Assembly (NCBI RefSeq): GCF_004331485.1
Contig: NZ_SJKD01000001.1
Location: 1,426,001 to 1,490,000 of the forward strand
DNA from: Kribbella capetownensis
GTDB taxonomy: Bacteria > Actinomycetota > Actinomycetes > Propionibacteriales > Kribbellaceae
DNA: 64,000 nt
Reading direction: 5' to 3'
The translations under genes and the position numbers were made by a program. Below, piece after piece: positions 35,689-45,394 of this stretch (positions are counted from its first letter, which is position 1; every line of letters starts with the position of its first letter). The notes beneath the pieces are model-generated. The model was not told the DNA's origin, searched no databases, and saw nothing but the letters and a program-made list of their open reading frames with translations.

Positions 35689-35748
35689 ATGCAGTACGCA
35701 ACCCCAAGCGTGTTCGACGCCCCCACAACGAAGGGAGACCAGCAGTGA
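35689..35748 (+). CDS. Possible 19-residue leader peptide
   Basis: AAGGAGAG precedes ATG 35689, which encodes MQYATPSVFDAPTTKGDQQ. Its TGA overlaps the GTG start (35745) of the next gene by 4 bp. It could couple translation of the downstream gene. Supported only by ribosome binding site and overlap. Confidence 0.35.
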   Translation: MQYATPSVFDAPTTKGDQQ

Positions 35749-36002
35749 CGATCAAGGTCCGCCTGTCCGGAGAACCCGACGAGATCACCCGACTCGTCAC
35801 GCACCTGCGCGACCACTTCGAGGTCGCCGGCAGCGATCGCGCCTACCCCAACCGCGGCTCCTTCGGTGTCCGTGTCTTCCTCGAACTACGCGAGGCCCAC
35901 CAGGCGGACTCTGAACAAAAGCACCGACCAGCCGACGAGCGCCTGCGGCAACGAGTGCACAGCGAGCGCATCTACCCGCCCACGCGAGAGGTCGAACCGT
36001 GA
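35745..36002 (+). CDS. Small hypothetical AICE protein
   Basis: The 85-residue product has an N-terminal beta-alpha-beta core (TIKVRLSGEPDEITRLVTHL, then a Y-x-NRG segment and RVFLEL) and a basic, disordered C-terminal half. GTG start after GAAGGGAG. The stop overlaps the prim-pol start by 4 bp. Similar short proteins accompany replication genes of actinomycete elements; function unknown. Confidence 0.6.
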   Translation: MTIKVRLSGEPDEITRLVTHLRDHFEVAGSDRAYPNRGSFGVRVFLELREAHQADSEQKHRPADERLRQRVHSERIYPPTREVEP

Positions 36003-36953
36003 GCACCGCACCACGCACTCGCATGGTCACCGAACTGGGACGCCAGGCGCTGAGCCGCGCCGCGCACTGGCACGCCGACCACGGATTCGCGGTCTTCCCG
36101 CTCGCACCGGGCCGAAAGGTGCCAGCCGTCGACAACTGGGAAGCCGCAGCCACCACCAACCACCTGGCCATCGCGCGGACCTGGCGAAGAGCGCCGTACA
36201 ACGTCGGCGTCGCAACCGGACCATCAGGCCTCGTCGTCGTCGACCTGGACCAGCCCAAGCACCCGCTCGACCTGCCACCAGAGCCCTGGCGAAGCCGCGG
36301 CGCAACCACCGGAACCGACGTACTCGCACTGCTGACCAGTGACCACCTGTCCGACCGTGGCGACGAGCACGAGCCGGTACCCACGTACGCCGTCACTACA
36401 CCTTCACGAGGTCGACACCTGTACTACCAGCAACCCGCAAACCAACAGCTCGGCAACAGCGCCGGACGGATCGGATGGAAGATCGACACCCGCGGTCACG
36501 GAGGCTACGTCGTCGGCGCCGGATCTGGCACCGATGCTGGCCGCTACCTCACCGAGACCACCGTGTCACCGCAACCCCTACCCGGCTGGATCATCGACGC
36601 GCTCGATACGAACCCACAAGCTGATGTCCTGTCGCGCCACGCTCCCAACGTCAAGAACGCGGACGCATACACCCTCGCCGCGCTCAACGGAGAAATCGAG
36701 AAGGTCCTCACCGCCATACCCGGCCAGCGCAACGACACCCTCAACCGTGCCGCCTTCGCCCTCGGCCAGCTCGCCGGCGCACAACTCCTCGACCATCACG
36801 AGTCGCGAGGCCGAGTGTTGGGGTCATCACATCGCGCGAGACGAACTCTTGTCCGCAGCCGAGCACATCGGCCTACCGCGCATCGAAGCCGAACGCACCA
36901 TCAAATCAGGACTCACCAGTGGCGGACGACACCCGCGCCAACGACCCGTCTAG
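35999..36953 (+). pseudogene. Bifunctional primase-polymerase (prim-pol), frameshifted near the end
   Basis: The first ~265 residues form a prim-pol domain: a start helix with WHADHGFAVFPLAPGRKVPA, NVGVATGPSGLVVVDLDQPK (metal-binding Asp pair near 80), a HLYYQQP motif and DTRGHGGYVVGAGSG. Near 36800 the frame shifts by one base: the expected end EAECWGHHIARDELLSAAEH... to GGRHPRQRPV lies in the next frame, stopping at 36953. Without correction a spurious Arg/Pro-rich tail runs to 37039. It would synthesise primers for element replication. The lesion removes the C-terminal helical domain only, so residual activity is possible. Confidence 0.7.
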
Positions 36954-37035
36954 ATCCGGAGACCGGCACCGGTCGACAAACCGGCCTTAGGGAGCCACCA
37001 CAGCGGCTCCCTGAGGCTCTTCCGCGGCCAGGAAA

Positions 37036-37467
37036 CTAACTGGCGTGGGCTTGCTCGACCTGGATCGGCGGCACACCCGACCGGCGCCAGGTCCAGGCCA
37101 GAGTCGCGAACACGCCCTCGACGTACCCAGGACGCCCCGGCCACTCCCACCGGCCGACCAGCCGCTCGACGGCTTGGGTCTCTTCATCGATCAGCTCCTC
37201 GATCGCGAACACGCTCTTGCGGGTGATCGGGGACCGGGCCAGCTCACTATGCCGGCCATCGATCGGAGCGTCGTACCTGTAGCTGCCATTCGCGATCCAA
37301 CGACAGGCCCACTGCACACCGGCCAAGTAGCCGTCCTCGAGCCCTTCGACCTTCAGAGCGTCGGCTCGCCGCTCGGCCGCCAGCCACACCCGCGCAAAGT
37401 CTGCGACCTGCACACCGCGCAGATGCTCGCGGCGGATGCCGTCGAAGTCGCTGCCCCTGAGCTCCAT
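37036..37467 (-). CDS. Hypothetical AICE protein
   Basis: The 143-residue product starts at ATG 37467 (MELRGSDFDGIRREHLRGVQ); an in-frame ATG at 37485 is also possible. It is helical and Trp-rich, with GYLAGVQWACRWIANGSYRY and LVGRWEWPGRPGYVEGVFAT. No motif of known function recognised. It is transcribed towards the prim-pol gene, against the transfer operon. Confidence 0.6.
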   Translation of the reverse strand: MELRGSDFDGIRREHLRGVQVADFARVWLAAERRADALKVEGLEDGYLAGVQWACRWIANGSYRYDAPIDGRHSELARSPITRKSVFAIEELIDEETQAVERLVGRWEWPGRPGYVEGVFATLAWTWRRSGVPPIQVEQAHAS

Positions 37468-37509
37468 ACCACAGCACGATCCCATGCCCCGGCGACAGTT
37501 TCCAGGTGA

Positions 37510-38060
37510 TCAGGGCGTCGTGGGAAGCAACCCGAACCGCTTGAAGGACTCCTCAGTGTCTCGGGCCCGCAGATACATGGCGAGGTGCTCGTGCTGGAAC
37601 CAGTACCGTCCTTGCGGGCCGGGCTCACAGGGAAGCCGACCCGATCTAGCGAGCCGGTGGACTGTGCGCGTCGGCAGGGTGAGCAGCTCTGCGGCCCTCA
37701 CGACATTCACCTGACCCGATCGGCCTGCCTGCACGTCCGACCGCGGTGGGTGGGATTCGGCGTACCGCTCGACCTCTCGGCGAAAGACTGGAAACGTGGA
37801 GTTGGGGCAGGGGCCAAGTACGCCGGCCGCGACCAGTTCGCGGACGTCGCCGATCGTCCGGCTCAGGATGCGGGCAGCCTCGCTGAGAGCGATCGGTTCG
37901 TCGCGGTCGCGCAGGGCTTCGAGCGAAGGTCGGTGGTAGCGGCGGTAGCCGGTGCCACGTTCGATGAGTCCGCGGTGCGCCATTCGTGAACGGTGCTCTC
38001 GCTCACCCCGAGAACCAGCGCGGCCCGTTCTGCTGACCGTGGGGGCGAACGCCGCGACAA
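37510..38060 (-). pseudogene. Multi-HTH (MerR/excisionase-like) regulator, frameshifted
   Basis: Three helix-turn-helix modules are visible: AALVLGVSESTVHEW (first), LSEAARILSRTIGDVRELVA (second) and VNVVRAAELLTLPTRTVHRL (third, typical of HTH_17). The ATG at 38060 opens the first module, but near 37985 the frame slips: EW should be followed by AHRGLIERGTGYRRYHRPSL, which lies one base away (GG where GGG is expected). The intact protein would have about 183 residues. It marks the right end of the element. Confidence 0.55.
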
Positions 38061-38463
38061 GTCCCGCCAGCAGACACAGAGCGGTTCCGATGAGGAGGGG
38101 TTTGAAGCGACCCACCCGGTCGGACAGCGGCGAAGACGAGTTGGCCCAGCCCGGGGGGATCAGGAGCAGCGTGCGGGGGTCGTCGCTGTTGCGCACGGCG
38201 TAGCTGCGGACGAGCTGGTTCAGGGCCGACTTCGAGGCGCGGTAGATCTCGAAGCCACCACGGGTGTTGTTCGCGATGCTTCCTTCGCCGGACGACATGA
38301 GCCCGATCGTGCCGTCCGGCTTCACCAGCGCTTTCAGCGCCTCGATGACGCGGAGGGGGCTGAGGGCGTTGGTGATCATGAGGGGGGTGAACTCGTCGGT
38401 GTCGACGTCCGCTGGCGTCTCGTCGGGGCCGTTCGTCACGTCGGCACGACGATGGTTCGTCAC
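38041..38463 (-). pseudogene. Scar of SDR and MFS gene fragments
   Basis: The minus frame joins pieces of two unrelated genes. About 38125-38440 encodes the middle to C-terminal part of a short-chain dehydrogenase (DVTNGPDETPADVDTDEF, the YRASK active-site motif in FEIYRASKSALNQL, and DPRTLLLIPPGWA), with no N-terminal Rossmann half and no C-terminus. It runs directly into an MFS-transporter fragment (SDRVGRFKPLLIGTALCLLA, about 38040-38120). Both are truncated, so this is a rearrangement junction beside the element. Confidence 0.65.
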
Positions 38464-38478
38464 GAAGATGCACTCGTG

Positions 38479-39570
38479 TCAACTCTGCGCGTGGCTGGAG
38501 CCGTAGCGGTGCCGGAAGAGCAGGTACGCCACGCTTCCGGCGAGCAGCGGGAGCCAGTACGCGACGATGCGGTAGAACAAGGTCGCCGCCAGGGCGTCGC
38601 CGCTGGGCACTCCCGCGATGGTGAGCGTCCCGACCAGGCCGGCCTCGACGAATCCGAGCCCGCCGGGAGTGAACGGCAGCAGCGCCAGGAGCTCTCCCGC
38701 GACGTACGCGAGGACGACGAGCGACGGTCGCGGGTCGGCTCCGACGGCGTGAAGTGCGGCAAGCAGGGCGAGGTAGTCGAAGACGGTGTTGCCCACGGCC
38801 GCCGACAGTGTCGTCTTCCAATGCCGGCCGGCCGTCGAGCGGACGAAGTCGCGATCGACGAGCAACCGCTGCGGAATGTCGGTAACGTGCTTGTGTCGCC
38901 TGATGGTCGCGTTGATGAGCCACTGAATCGCGCGGCCTGCCAGTTCGACTGGCGTGTCGCCGACGAAGGCGGCCGTACCCGCTGCCAGGAGTGCCACGAG
39001 TACGGCGGCGCCGAGGTAGGCGGCATCCTCCAGGCTGTGGTTGATCGTCGCGCCGCCGAGGATCGCTGGTAGCGCGAGCACGGGCAGGGAGAATGTCGTT
39101 GCCATCTGCAGGATGGAGGCTGCGCCGAGCGCGGTGACGATCTGGCCTGTGTCGGCGACGCCGGCCTTGCGCAGCACCGAGGCCGTGACCGCCGTGGAGG
39201 TAGCGCCACCGCCGGGCAGGACGTGGGCCGCGGCGAACCCACTGAGCTGCGCAGCAGCGACGGTGAGCCACGCGCGGGTGCCCAGTACGATGCGATCGAC
39301 CTCCCACAGACACAGGTAGCTTGCGATCTCGCAGGCGAAGGCCAGGATCGCGAAGGGCCAATCCAGATGGGAGAGCGATCGCCACGACCCGAAGACCGAA
39401 AGCAGGCTTGGGAGCAGCAGGTACAGCGACACGCCGCCGAGCACGAGGAGGACGGCCGGGCGTGCCCGCCGCCACCACCCGCCCGTGCCTCGTGTCGGCG
39501 GCTCCGCCGCCGCGGATCCGTCATGGTCTGCGGGCACGCTCAGCCTTGCGCGACATCCGGTAGTCGGCAC
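38479..39570 (-). CDS. Flippase-like integral membrane protein (UPF0104/LPG-synthase TM family)
   Basis: The 363-residue product has about eight membrane helices from residue 38 onward and the features of the lysylphosphatidylglycerol synthase transmembrane/AglD-like family: SGFAAAHVLPGGGATSTAV near 110 and LLPFTPGGLGFVEAGLVGTL near 300. Members move lipid-linked substrates across the inner membrane or lie upstream of aminoacyl-phosphatidylglycerol domains. Here only the membrane part is present. Monocistronic, next to the scar. Confidence 0.75.
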   Translation of the reverse strand: MPTTGCRARLSVPADHDGSAAAEPPTRGTGGWWRRARPAVLLVLGGVSLYLLLPSLLSVFGSWRSLSHLDWPFAILAFACEIASYLCLWEVDRIVLGTRAWLTVAAAQLSGFAAAHVLPGGGATSTAVTASVLRKAGVADTGQIVTALGAASILQMATTFSLPVLALPAILGGATINHSLEDAAYLGAAVLVALLAAGTAAFVGDTPVELAGRAIQWLINATIRRHKHVTDIPQRLLVDRDFVRSTAGRHWKTTLSAAVGNTVFDYLALLAALHAVGADPRPSLVVLAYVAGELLALLPFTPGGLGFVEAGLVGTLTIAGVPSGDALAATLFYRIVAYWLPLLAGSVAYLLFRHRYGSSHAQS

Positions 39571-39699
39571 GTTTCACGGCGCGGAGTCGTCATGTCGGCA
39601 TGATCCCATGGCCGACCTGGCTAGCGACGGGTGGCGGAGGTCAGGCATGTGAATTATGGACTTGGTTGTCACGTTCAGTCATCTGTGCAGCCGGGGCGG
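39571..39699. other. Spacer between flippase-like gene and methyltransferase remnant
   Basis: No gene is supported. It would carry the promoter of the flippase-like gene on the minus strand. Confidence 0.35.
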
Positions 39700-40115
39700 T
39701 CAGTCGGTTGGCCGAGCGCCACTGCTCGCGACGACTTCTTCCGGTGCGGGCACGGTCATGAGCACCAACCTCGCTGTCGCCACGTTGTACGCGGCGTGGG
39801 AGATTCCGGTCGCCATCGCGAATCTCGAGGTTGGTGAATCTCAGCTCGGTCACGAGCTGACGTCTAGTGCGGACTGCATGCGGGCTGTGCTCTATGCCCA
39901 CCACACTGCCTCCGGTCCGACCCGCCCGGCGAGTAGATCCAGAGAGTCCCTCGGGCCGTACGCGAGCTCGCCTACCGAATGTCGGGCGCGCAGCTCGACT
40001 CGGTCGAACAACCACGCCGCGGCATCGGCGAGCAACATCGCCTCCCGACGCAACCGATCCTGCTCTGCCGGGCCACATCCGAGGAAGTACTGATCAGCTC
40101 TGGTTCGAACCGAAC
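39700..40115 (-). pseudogene. SAM-dependent methyltransferase remnant
   Basis: Two minus-strand frames give consecutive parts of an AdoMet methyltransferase. GPAEQDRLRREAMLLADAAA and WLFDRVELRAR...LDLLAGRVGPEA lie in one frame; GGSVVGIEHSPHAVRTRRQL and TNLEIRDGD lie in another, with the change near 39915. The glycine-rich AdoMet loop is degenerate (GELAYGPRDSLDLL) and the C-terminal half is lost. Decayed. Confidence 0.5.
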
Positions 40116-40448
40116 CTCGAGCACGATCGCAATTGCACAGGTGAGTAGTCGGGCCAACTGTCCGCATTTGTTGCCTACTGCAACGCTTCTGTCAACGCAA
40201 ACGGGAGTCAGAACAGGTTGCGTCCCGCGGAGTGGGGTCGTCGGGTCGTCACGTGGTACTCGGTCAGCTGTGGCGCCAGGCCGCGCCATGCTACGCGCGC
40301 TGAGTCGTAGAGCACCAGGCCAGCGGGTTGTGCAGCTTTGGCATCGCATGGATTGCGCGGACCCGGCGTCGTCGACGAGCGAAGCTCCTTGGAGCAGGGA
40401 GCCCTGCGGCGTAGCGTAGTTTGGGTCGTGATGGGAGGGGGTTCAGCC
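40116..40448. other. Non-coding stretch before the PPK2 pseudogene
   Basis: No supported gene. GGGAGGGG (40433-40440) is the likely ribosome binding site for the PPK2 start at 40449. Confidence 0.4.
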
Positions 40449-41415
40449 GTGTCTACCAACGCCCCATCGTCGAAGCGAATTGCACGGTTCATCGAGCCGT
40501 TCCGTATGGCCTCGGGTTCGCAGGTGACGCTCGCTGAGGAATTCGATCCCGCGTTCAAGGCGGGGGTCGAGAAGAAGAAGGACTGCGCCGAGCTGTTGAC
40601 CGAGGGGATCGAGCTGCTTGCGGGCTCCTACCAGGCCCCGGCTTGCGGCTCAGGCCACCGTCGGCGTCGTCGTCGTTCTTCAGGCGCTGGACGCGGCAGG
40701 CAAGGACGGGGCGATCCGCCACGTGATGAGCGGCGTGAATCCCCAGGGCGTGAGAGTCGAGAGCTTCAAGGTTCCCTCGGCGGCCGACCTGAACCACGAC
40801 TTCCGGCACCGGTACTGGGAGCGCCTGCCGTCCAGGGGCGAGATCGGTATCTTCAACCGCTCCCATTACGAGGAGGTGCTTGTCGTCCGCTTGCACCGGG
40901 AGAACCTCGTCCGCCAGAAGCTGCCGCTCGAGACGCGCGGACCACGTCTGGAAGCACAGGTACGAAGCGATCAACAACTGGGAGCGGTATTTCGTCGAGA
41001 ACGGCTTCAGGATCGTGAAGCTGTTCCTCAACCTCTCGAAGGAGGAGCAGCGCGTCCGTTCCCTGAGGCGCATCGACCTGCCAGAGCACAACTGGAAGTT
41101 CTCGGCGCACGATGTGCAGGAGCCCCGGTCCCGGGACGACTACCAGGAGGTGTTTCGCAGATGCTGAGCCACACGAGCACCGAGTGGGCTCCCTGGCATG
41201 TGATCCCGGCGGACCGCCAATGGTTTGCCCGAATCGCCGCCGCGGCGGTCATTGCCAACGCACTGATCGAGCTCGACCCGCAGTACCCGACACTCGACGA
41301 CGATGCGCTCCGAGACCTGCAGGCGACGAAGATCGAGCTCGAATCAGAGGCACCCAAGGGGCGGTCCCGGATCCGTTCGCATGGGCTCTCGCCGAGCAGG
41401 AGGCGTGAGCGATGA
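40449..41415 (+). pseudogene. Polyphosphate kinase 2 (PPK2) family, three frameshifts
   Basis: The PPK2 fold is recognisable in four pieces: FIEPFRMASGSQVTLAEEFD; QALDAAGKDGAIRHVMSGVN (Walker A) through EIGIFNRSHYEEVLVVRLHR; VWKHRYEAINNWERYFVENG through LPEHNWKFSAHDVQE; and STEWAPWHVIPADRQWFARI. They lie in frames 3, 1, 2 and 1, with slips near 40637 (CCCC where CCC is expected), 40940 and 41163. The intact enzyme would transfer phosphate between polyphosphate and nucleotides. The 3' end overlaps glpK by 4 bp, so they once formed an operon. Confidence 0.75.
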
Positions 41416-42923
41416 CCGGCAGGTTCGTCGCGGCCATCGACCACGGCACCACCAGCACGCGCTGCTTGCTGTTCGGCGAGGATGGCGCCGCGGTGGCAAC
41501 CGCGCAGCGCGCACAGACCATGTACTACCCCGGACCTGGCCTGGTCGAGCTCGACATGGCCGAGGTCTGGCAGCGAACCCAGGAGTGCATCCATGAGGCG
41601 CTCGCCGCGGCGGATGCCAAGCCGGCCGATGTCGCCGGGATCGGAATCACGAACGAGCGCGAGTCCGTCGTGCTGTGGGATCGTCGTACCGGACGCCCGG
41701 CAGCGAACTCGATCACCTGGCAGGACACTCGGACGGCGGCCGCCGCCGACACGCTGGCGGCCGACGGAGGCATCAATCGGTTCCAGCGGGGCACCGGCCT
41801 GCCGATCTCGACCTATTCCTCGGCTCTCAAGCTCCGCTGGCTGCTCGATCAGGACCCCGCCAGGCGGGAGGCGGCCGACCGGGGCGACCTGTTGTTCGGC
41901 ACGCCCGACACCTGGCTGCTGTGGAACCTCACCGGCGGTCCTGATGGCGGCGTGCACGTGACCGAGCCGAGCAACGCCAGTCGAACGCTTCTGATGAACC
42001 TGCACACGGTCGAGTGGGATCAGGAACTGCTGGACGTCATGGAGATCCCGCGTGCGCTACTCCCGGAGATCCGTTCCTCGAGCGAGGTCTACGGCACCGC
42101 GAGGGGTGATCTGGCCGGCGTCCCCGTTGCCGGCGTACTCGGCGACCAGCAGGCCTCGTTGCTGGGTCACACGTGTTTCGACCACGGTGACATGAAGAGC
42201 ACCTACGGCACCGGAGCGTTCCTGCTCGTCAACCTCGGGACGGAGCCGGTGATGTCCGAGCATGGCTTGATCACGACGGTCGCCTGGAAGCTGGGCGACG
42301 CCGACGCGGTCTACGCGCTCGAGGGGTCGGTCTCGATGGCCGGCGCCCTGGTCCAATGGCTGGGCGAGAACCTCGGAATCATCGTGGACGCTTCCGAGGT
42401 CGAGACGCTCGCGCGCTCGGTCGAGGACGCGGGCGGTGTGGTGTTCGTCCCCGCGTTCTCCGGCCTGTTCGCGCCGTACTGGCACGACGATGCGCGCGGG
42501 GTGATCGTCGGCCTGACACGGTTCGCCACCAAGGGACACATCGCACGGGCGGCGCTGGAGGCCACGGCGTATCAGACCTACGACCTGGTTGAAGCGATGC
42601 TTGCCGACACCGGTCTGGCGGAGCTCGGCGAGCTCCGAGTTGATGGGGGCATGACCAAGAACGACCTGCTGATGCAGTTTCAGGCCGACCTCCTCGGCGC
42701 CCATGTGGTCGCCCCGGCCGCGGCTGAGATCACCGCGACCGGCGCTGCCTACGCCGCGGGGCTTGCGACCGGGTTCTGGTCGGGGCTCGACGATCTGCGC
42801 GCGAACTACACCATCACGCACGGCTGGGAACCGCACATGAGCGCAAACGAACGGGCGCGCCGTGTCGCCGGCTGGCGCATCGGTGTGGAACGCACGCTGG
42901 GCCTGGCCGGGAAAACGGGCTGA
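41412..42923 (+). CDS. glpK: Glycerol kinase
   Basis: The 503-residue FGGY kinase carries the N-terminal phosphate-binding DHGTTSTRCLLF (about 10-21), the substrate-site ITNERESVVLWDRRTGRP and WQDTR, the GDQQASLLGHTCFDHGDMKS TYGTG segment, and the C-terminal ADP-binding ELRVDGGMTKNDLLMQFQAD (Gly/Ala-rich). It converts glycerol to sn-glycerol 3-phosphate. Ribosome binding site AGGAGG 8 bp before the ATG. Full length and intact. No glpF/glpD lies next to it. Confidence 0.93.
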   Translation: MTGRFVAAIDHGTTSTRCLLFGEDGAAVATAQRAQTMYYPGPGLVELDMAEVWQRTQECIHEALAAADAKPADVAGIGITNERESVVLWDRRTGRPAANSITWQDTRTAAAADTLAADGGINRFQRGTGLPISTYSSALKLRWLLDQDPARREAADRGDLLFGTPDTWLLWNLTGGPDGGVHVTEPSNASRTLLMNLHTVEWDQELLDVMEIPRALLPEIRSSSEVYGTARGDLAGVPVAGVLGDQQASLLGHTCFDHGDMKSTYGTGAFLLVNLGTEPVMSEHGLITTVAWKLGDADAVYALEGSVSMAGALVQWLGENLGIIVDASEVETLARSVEDAGGVVFVPAFSGLFAPYWHDDARGVIVGLTRFATKGHIARAALEATAYQTYDLVEAMLADTGLAELGELRVDGGMTKNDLLMQFQADLLGAHVVAPAAAEITATGAAYAAGLATGFWSGLDDLRANYTITHGWEPHMSANERARRVAGWRIGVERTLGLAGKTG

Positions 42924-42954
42924 CGAAGTAACAGGCCGACGAACTGACAGCGAG

Positions 42955-43110
42955 CGCCTGACATGGCGCCGTCGATCACCCGGACGATGAGCTCGGGGCG
43001 GAAGTGCAGCGACTGACCCTGGGTTGGGCCGGAGTCGTCGAGCAGTGCGCGCAGCTGGCTGCACGCGGACGCCGCCATGTCCCGCATCGGCCGCGACCAC
43101 GACCGGCGGC
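42955..43110 (-). pseudogene. C-terminal fragment of a LacI-type regulator
   Basis: The minus frame reads PMRDMAASACSQLRALLDD and SLHFRPELIVR, resembling the last ~45 residues of LacI-family repressors (the pattern 'PxxxMxxxAxxxLxxLL...xLxxELIVR'). No DNA-binding or sugar-binding N-terminal part is present. Remnant only. Confidence 0.4.
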
Positions 43111-43310
43111 TCCGCTCCAATTGGCGAGCACGCCAACTTCATCTCGCGACCAGCGGTTGTGCTGACGGTGAAAGCAACCTGCTGTGAAGTGGAGCGGTCC
43201 AAGGAACCGCTGCACACGCCAGGAAGCCTTCGTGTCCCGTCAACGCAACTGCGCACCCTCGACACCGAGACCGGCGCAGGTGTCTGCGGTGGCGAGGCGG
43301 ATGATCCTGT

Positions 43311-45278
43311 CTAGACGTCGACGTATGAGCCGATGATGACGGTGCGGTCGCCGGGGAGGCCGAAGTGTTCGGCGGCGTCGGCGGTGATGTAGGAGGTGGC
43401 GATGAAGAGGCTCTTACGCCACGGAGCCATGGTCGGGGCTTTGCCTCGCCGGAGGTCGATCTTGGACAGGAAGTAGGAGGCCTGATCGAGCTGCAGCCGT
43501 CCCTCGGTCTCGTCCGGGTCGAGCAGCGCCACCGTGCTCGGCACGTTGGGAGTTTCCATGTAGCCGAACTGGGCGGTGACGTGGATGATGCCGTCGTCGC
43601 GGTACCCGAGGTCGTCCACGACGAGCCGCCGGTCGGGGCCGATGCGCGGCACGGGCTCGGTCTCGATCGCGAGGATGACGACCTGCTCGTGCCGGACGTG
43701 GTTGTTCTCGACATTGGCGCGCAGCGCCAGGGGGGTGGTCTGGCCGCCACGATTCAGGAAGACCGCCGTACCAGGGACTCGCCGCGCGGCGAGTTTCCGT
43801 TCGCGCAGTTGGTCCACGAAGTCATCGAGTGGGCCTTCGCGCCGCTCGCGTTCGGCGGTGACGATCGCGCGGCCGCGTTGCCAGGTCGTCATGACGGTGA
43901 ACGCGGTGATAGCGATCAGGAGTGGAAGCCAGGCGCCGTGGACGAGCTTGGTCAGGTTCGCCGCGACGAACAGCAGATCCACTGACAGCAGGATTGTCGC
44001 GCCGATGCCGATCAACCAAGGGCTCAGGTGCCATCGGCGCCGAGCGACGTAGAAGAACAGAAGGGTTGTGATGGTGATGGTTCCTGTCACCGCCATGCCG
44101 TAGGCATAGGCGAGTGCCGCGGAGCTGCGGAAGGCGAAGATCAGGATCAGCACCGACACCATCAGGATCCAGTTGATCCAGGGCACGTAGATCTGGCCGG
44201 CCGTCGACTCCGATGTGTGCGCGATCCGGAGTCGGGGGAGGTAGCCCAGCTGGGCTGCTTGGGATGCTACCGAGTATGCGCCGGTGATGACGGCTTGAGA
44301 GGCGATTACGGTTGCGGCGGTGGCCAGTAGGACGAGCGGCAGCTGTCCCCAGCCGGGAGCGAGCATGAAGAAGGGATTGCTGATGTTGGCCGGATCCTCG
44401 AGGATCGACGCGCCCTGACCAAGGTAGTTGAGAACCAGGGCTGGGAACACGAGCACGAGCCAAGCACGGGTGATCGACCGGCGGCCGAAATGCCCCATGT
44501 CGGCGTACAGAGCTTCGGCCCCGGTCACCGTGAGCACGATCGCTGCCAGGGAAAAGAACGCGATGCTGAAGTGGCCGATAAGGAAGCCCAGCGCGTACGT
44601 GGGGGACAGCGCCTTGAGGATACTCGGGTGTTCGGCGATTCCACTGATGCCGTTCGCGCCGATGACCACGAACCAGACGAGCATGATCGGTCCGAACACA
44701 CGTCCCACGACCGCCGTTCCCCGACGCTGCACGGCGAACAGCAACACGATGATCACCGCGGTGATCGGTACGACGAACTGGTCGAGCGAGGGCTCGACGA
44801 CCTTGAGGCCCTCGACGGCTGACAGGACGGAGATCGCCGGGGTGATGATGCTGTCGCCGAAGAACAGAGATGCGCCGAAGATTCCCAGTGCCGCCAGCAC
44901 GACCGCAGTGCGCCCACCCTGTGTGCCCAGCCGGCGCAGGAGCGTGATCAGGGCCATGATGCCGCCCTCGCCGTCGTTGTCGGCACGCATCGCCAGCAGG
45001 ACGTAGGTGACCGTGACGATAATCATGACCGACCAGAAGATCAGCGAGACCACGCCGTACATGTTCTCCGTGCTGACCGGGACAGGATGCGGATCGCTGG
45101 GATTGAACACTGTCTGCAGGGCGTAGATCGGGCTGGTCCCGATGTCGCCGAACACTACGCCGAGTGCACCCACGAGCACCGCGAGCCGCAGCCGATCGCC
45201 TCCACTCGTGCCGCCGGTACGGCGAGGACGCGACTTGTGGCTGTCATCTATCCCTGTCGTGCGTCGACGCTCGGTCAT
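43311..45278 (-). CDS. kup: Kup potassium transporter
   Basis: The 655-residue KUP/HAK/KT permease has a conserved N-terminus LVGALGVVFGDIGTSPIYAL (about 30-50), about twelve membrane helices, and a C-terminal cytoplasmic domain (HVRHEQVVILAIETEPVPRI... YMETPNVPSTVALL). ATG 45278 was chosen because GGTGGA precedes it and the family N-terminus follows closely; the upstream frame is open but low-complexity. Proton-coupled K+ uptake at the plasma membrane. Intact. Confidence 0.9.
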   Translation of the reverse strand: MTERRRTTGIDDSHKSRPRRTGGTSGGDRLRLAVLVGALGVVFGDIGTSPIYALQTVFNPSDPHPVPVSTENMYGVVSLIFWSVMIIVTVTYVLLAMRADNDGEGGIMALITLLRRLGTQGGRTAVVLAALGIFGASLFFGDSIITPAISVLSAVEGLKVVEPSLDQFVVPITAVIIVLLFAVQRRGTAVVGRVFGPIMLVWFVVIGANGISGIAEHPSILKALSPTYALGFLIGHFSIAFFSLAAIVLTVTGAEALYADMGHFGRRSITRAWLVLVFPALVLNYLGQGASILEDPANISNPFFMLAPGWGQLPLVLLATAATVIASQAVITGAYSVASQAAQLGYLPRLRIAHTSESTAGQIYVPWINWILMVSVLILIFAFRSSAALAYAYGMAVTGTITITTLLFFYVARRRWHLSPWLIGIGATILLSVDLLFVAANLTKLVHGAWLPLLIAITAFTVMTTWQRGRAIVTAERERREGPLDDFVDQLRERKLAARRVPGTAVFLNRGGQTTPLALRANVENNHVRHEQVVILAIETEPVPRIGPDRRLVVDDLGYRDDGIIHVTAQFGYMETPNVPSTVALLDPDETEGRLQLDQASYFLSKIDLRRGKAPTMAPWRKSLFIATSYITADAAEHFGLPGDRTVIIGSYVDV

Positions 45279-45394
45279 CGAGGTCCACCTACTCCGCGGT
45301 CGCGTAGGCCGTGTTGGCCCGTGAATCGTCGAGCTCGCCAAGTTCGCAACGGCACAGGTTGATGGCCACCGGAGAGAATCGCTGAGATCGCGAT

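Larger units (their letters stand above)
21306..38060. mobile_element. AICE-like conjugative element, probably immobilised
   Basis: Gene content matches actinomycete integrative conjugative elements: GntR repressor, Xis-like HTH, coupling protein, RRQRL zinc protein, DUF4913, DUF2637, MobF relaxase and prim-pol. Most genes run in one direction with 4-bp overlaps. No tyrosine or serine integrase is present in the window, no tRNA attachment site was recognised, and two genes at the 3' end are frameshifted. Ends are approximate. Confidence 0.7.

Noticed and set aside
33812..35800. 662-codon minus-strand frame opposite the methyltransferase
   Set aside because: Shadow of a gene with clear C5-methyltransferase motifs on the plus strand.
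40208..40320. Possible fourth copy of the dispersed repeat
   Set aside because: Only a short, gapped resemblance (CGCGCCATGCTACGCG...GAGCACCAG) with no conserved frame.
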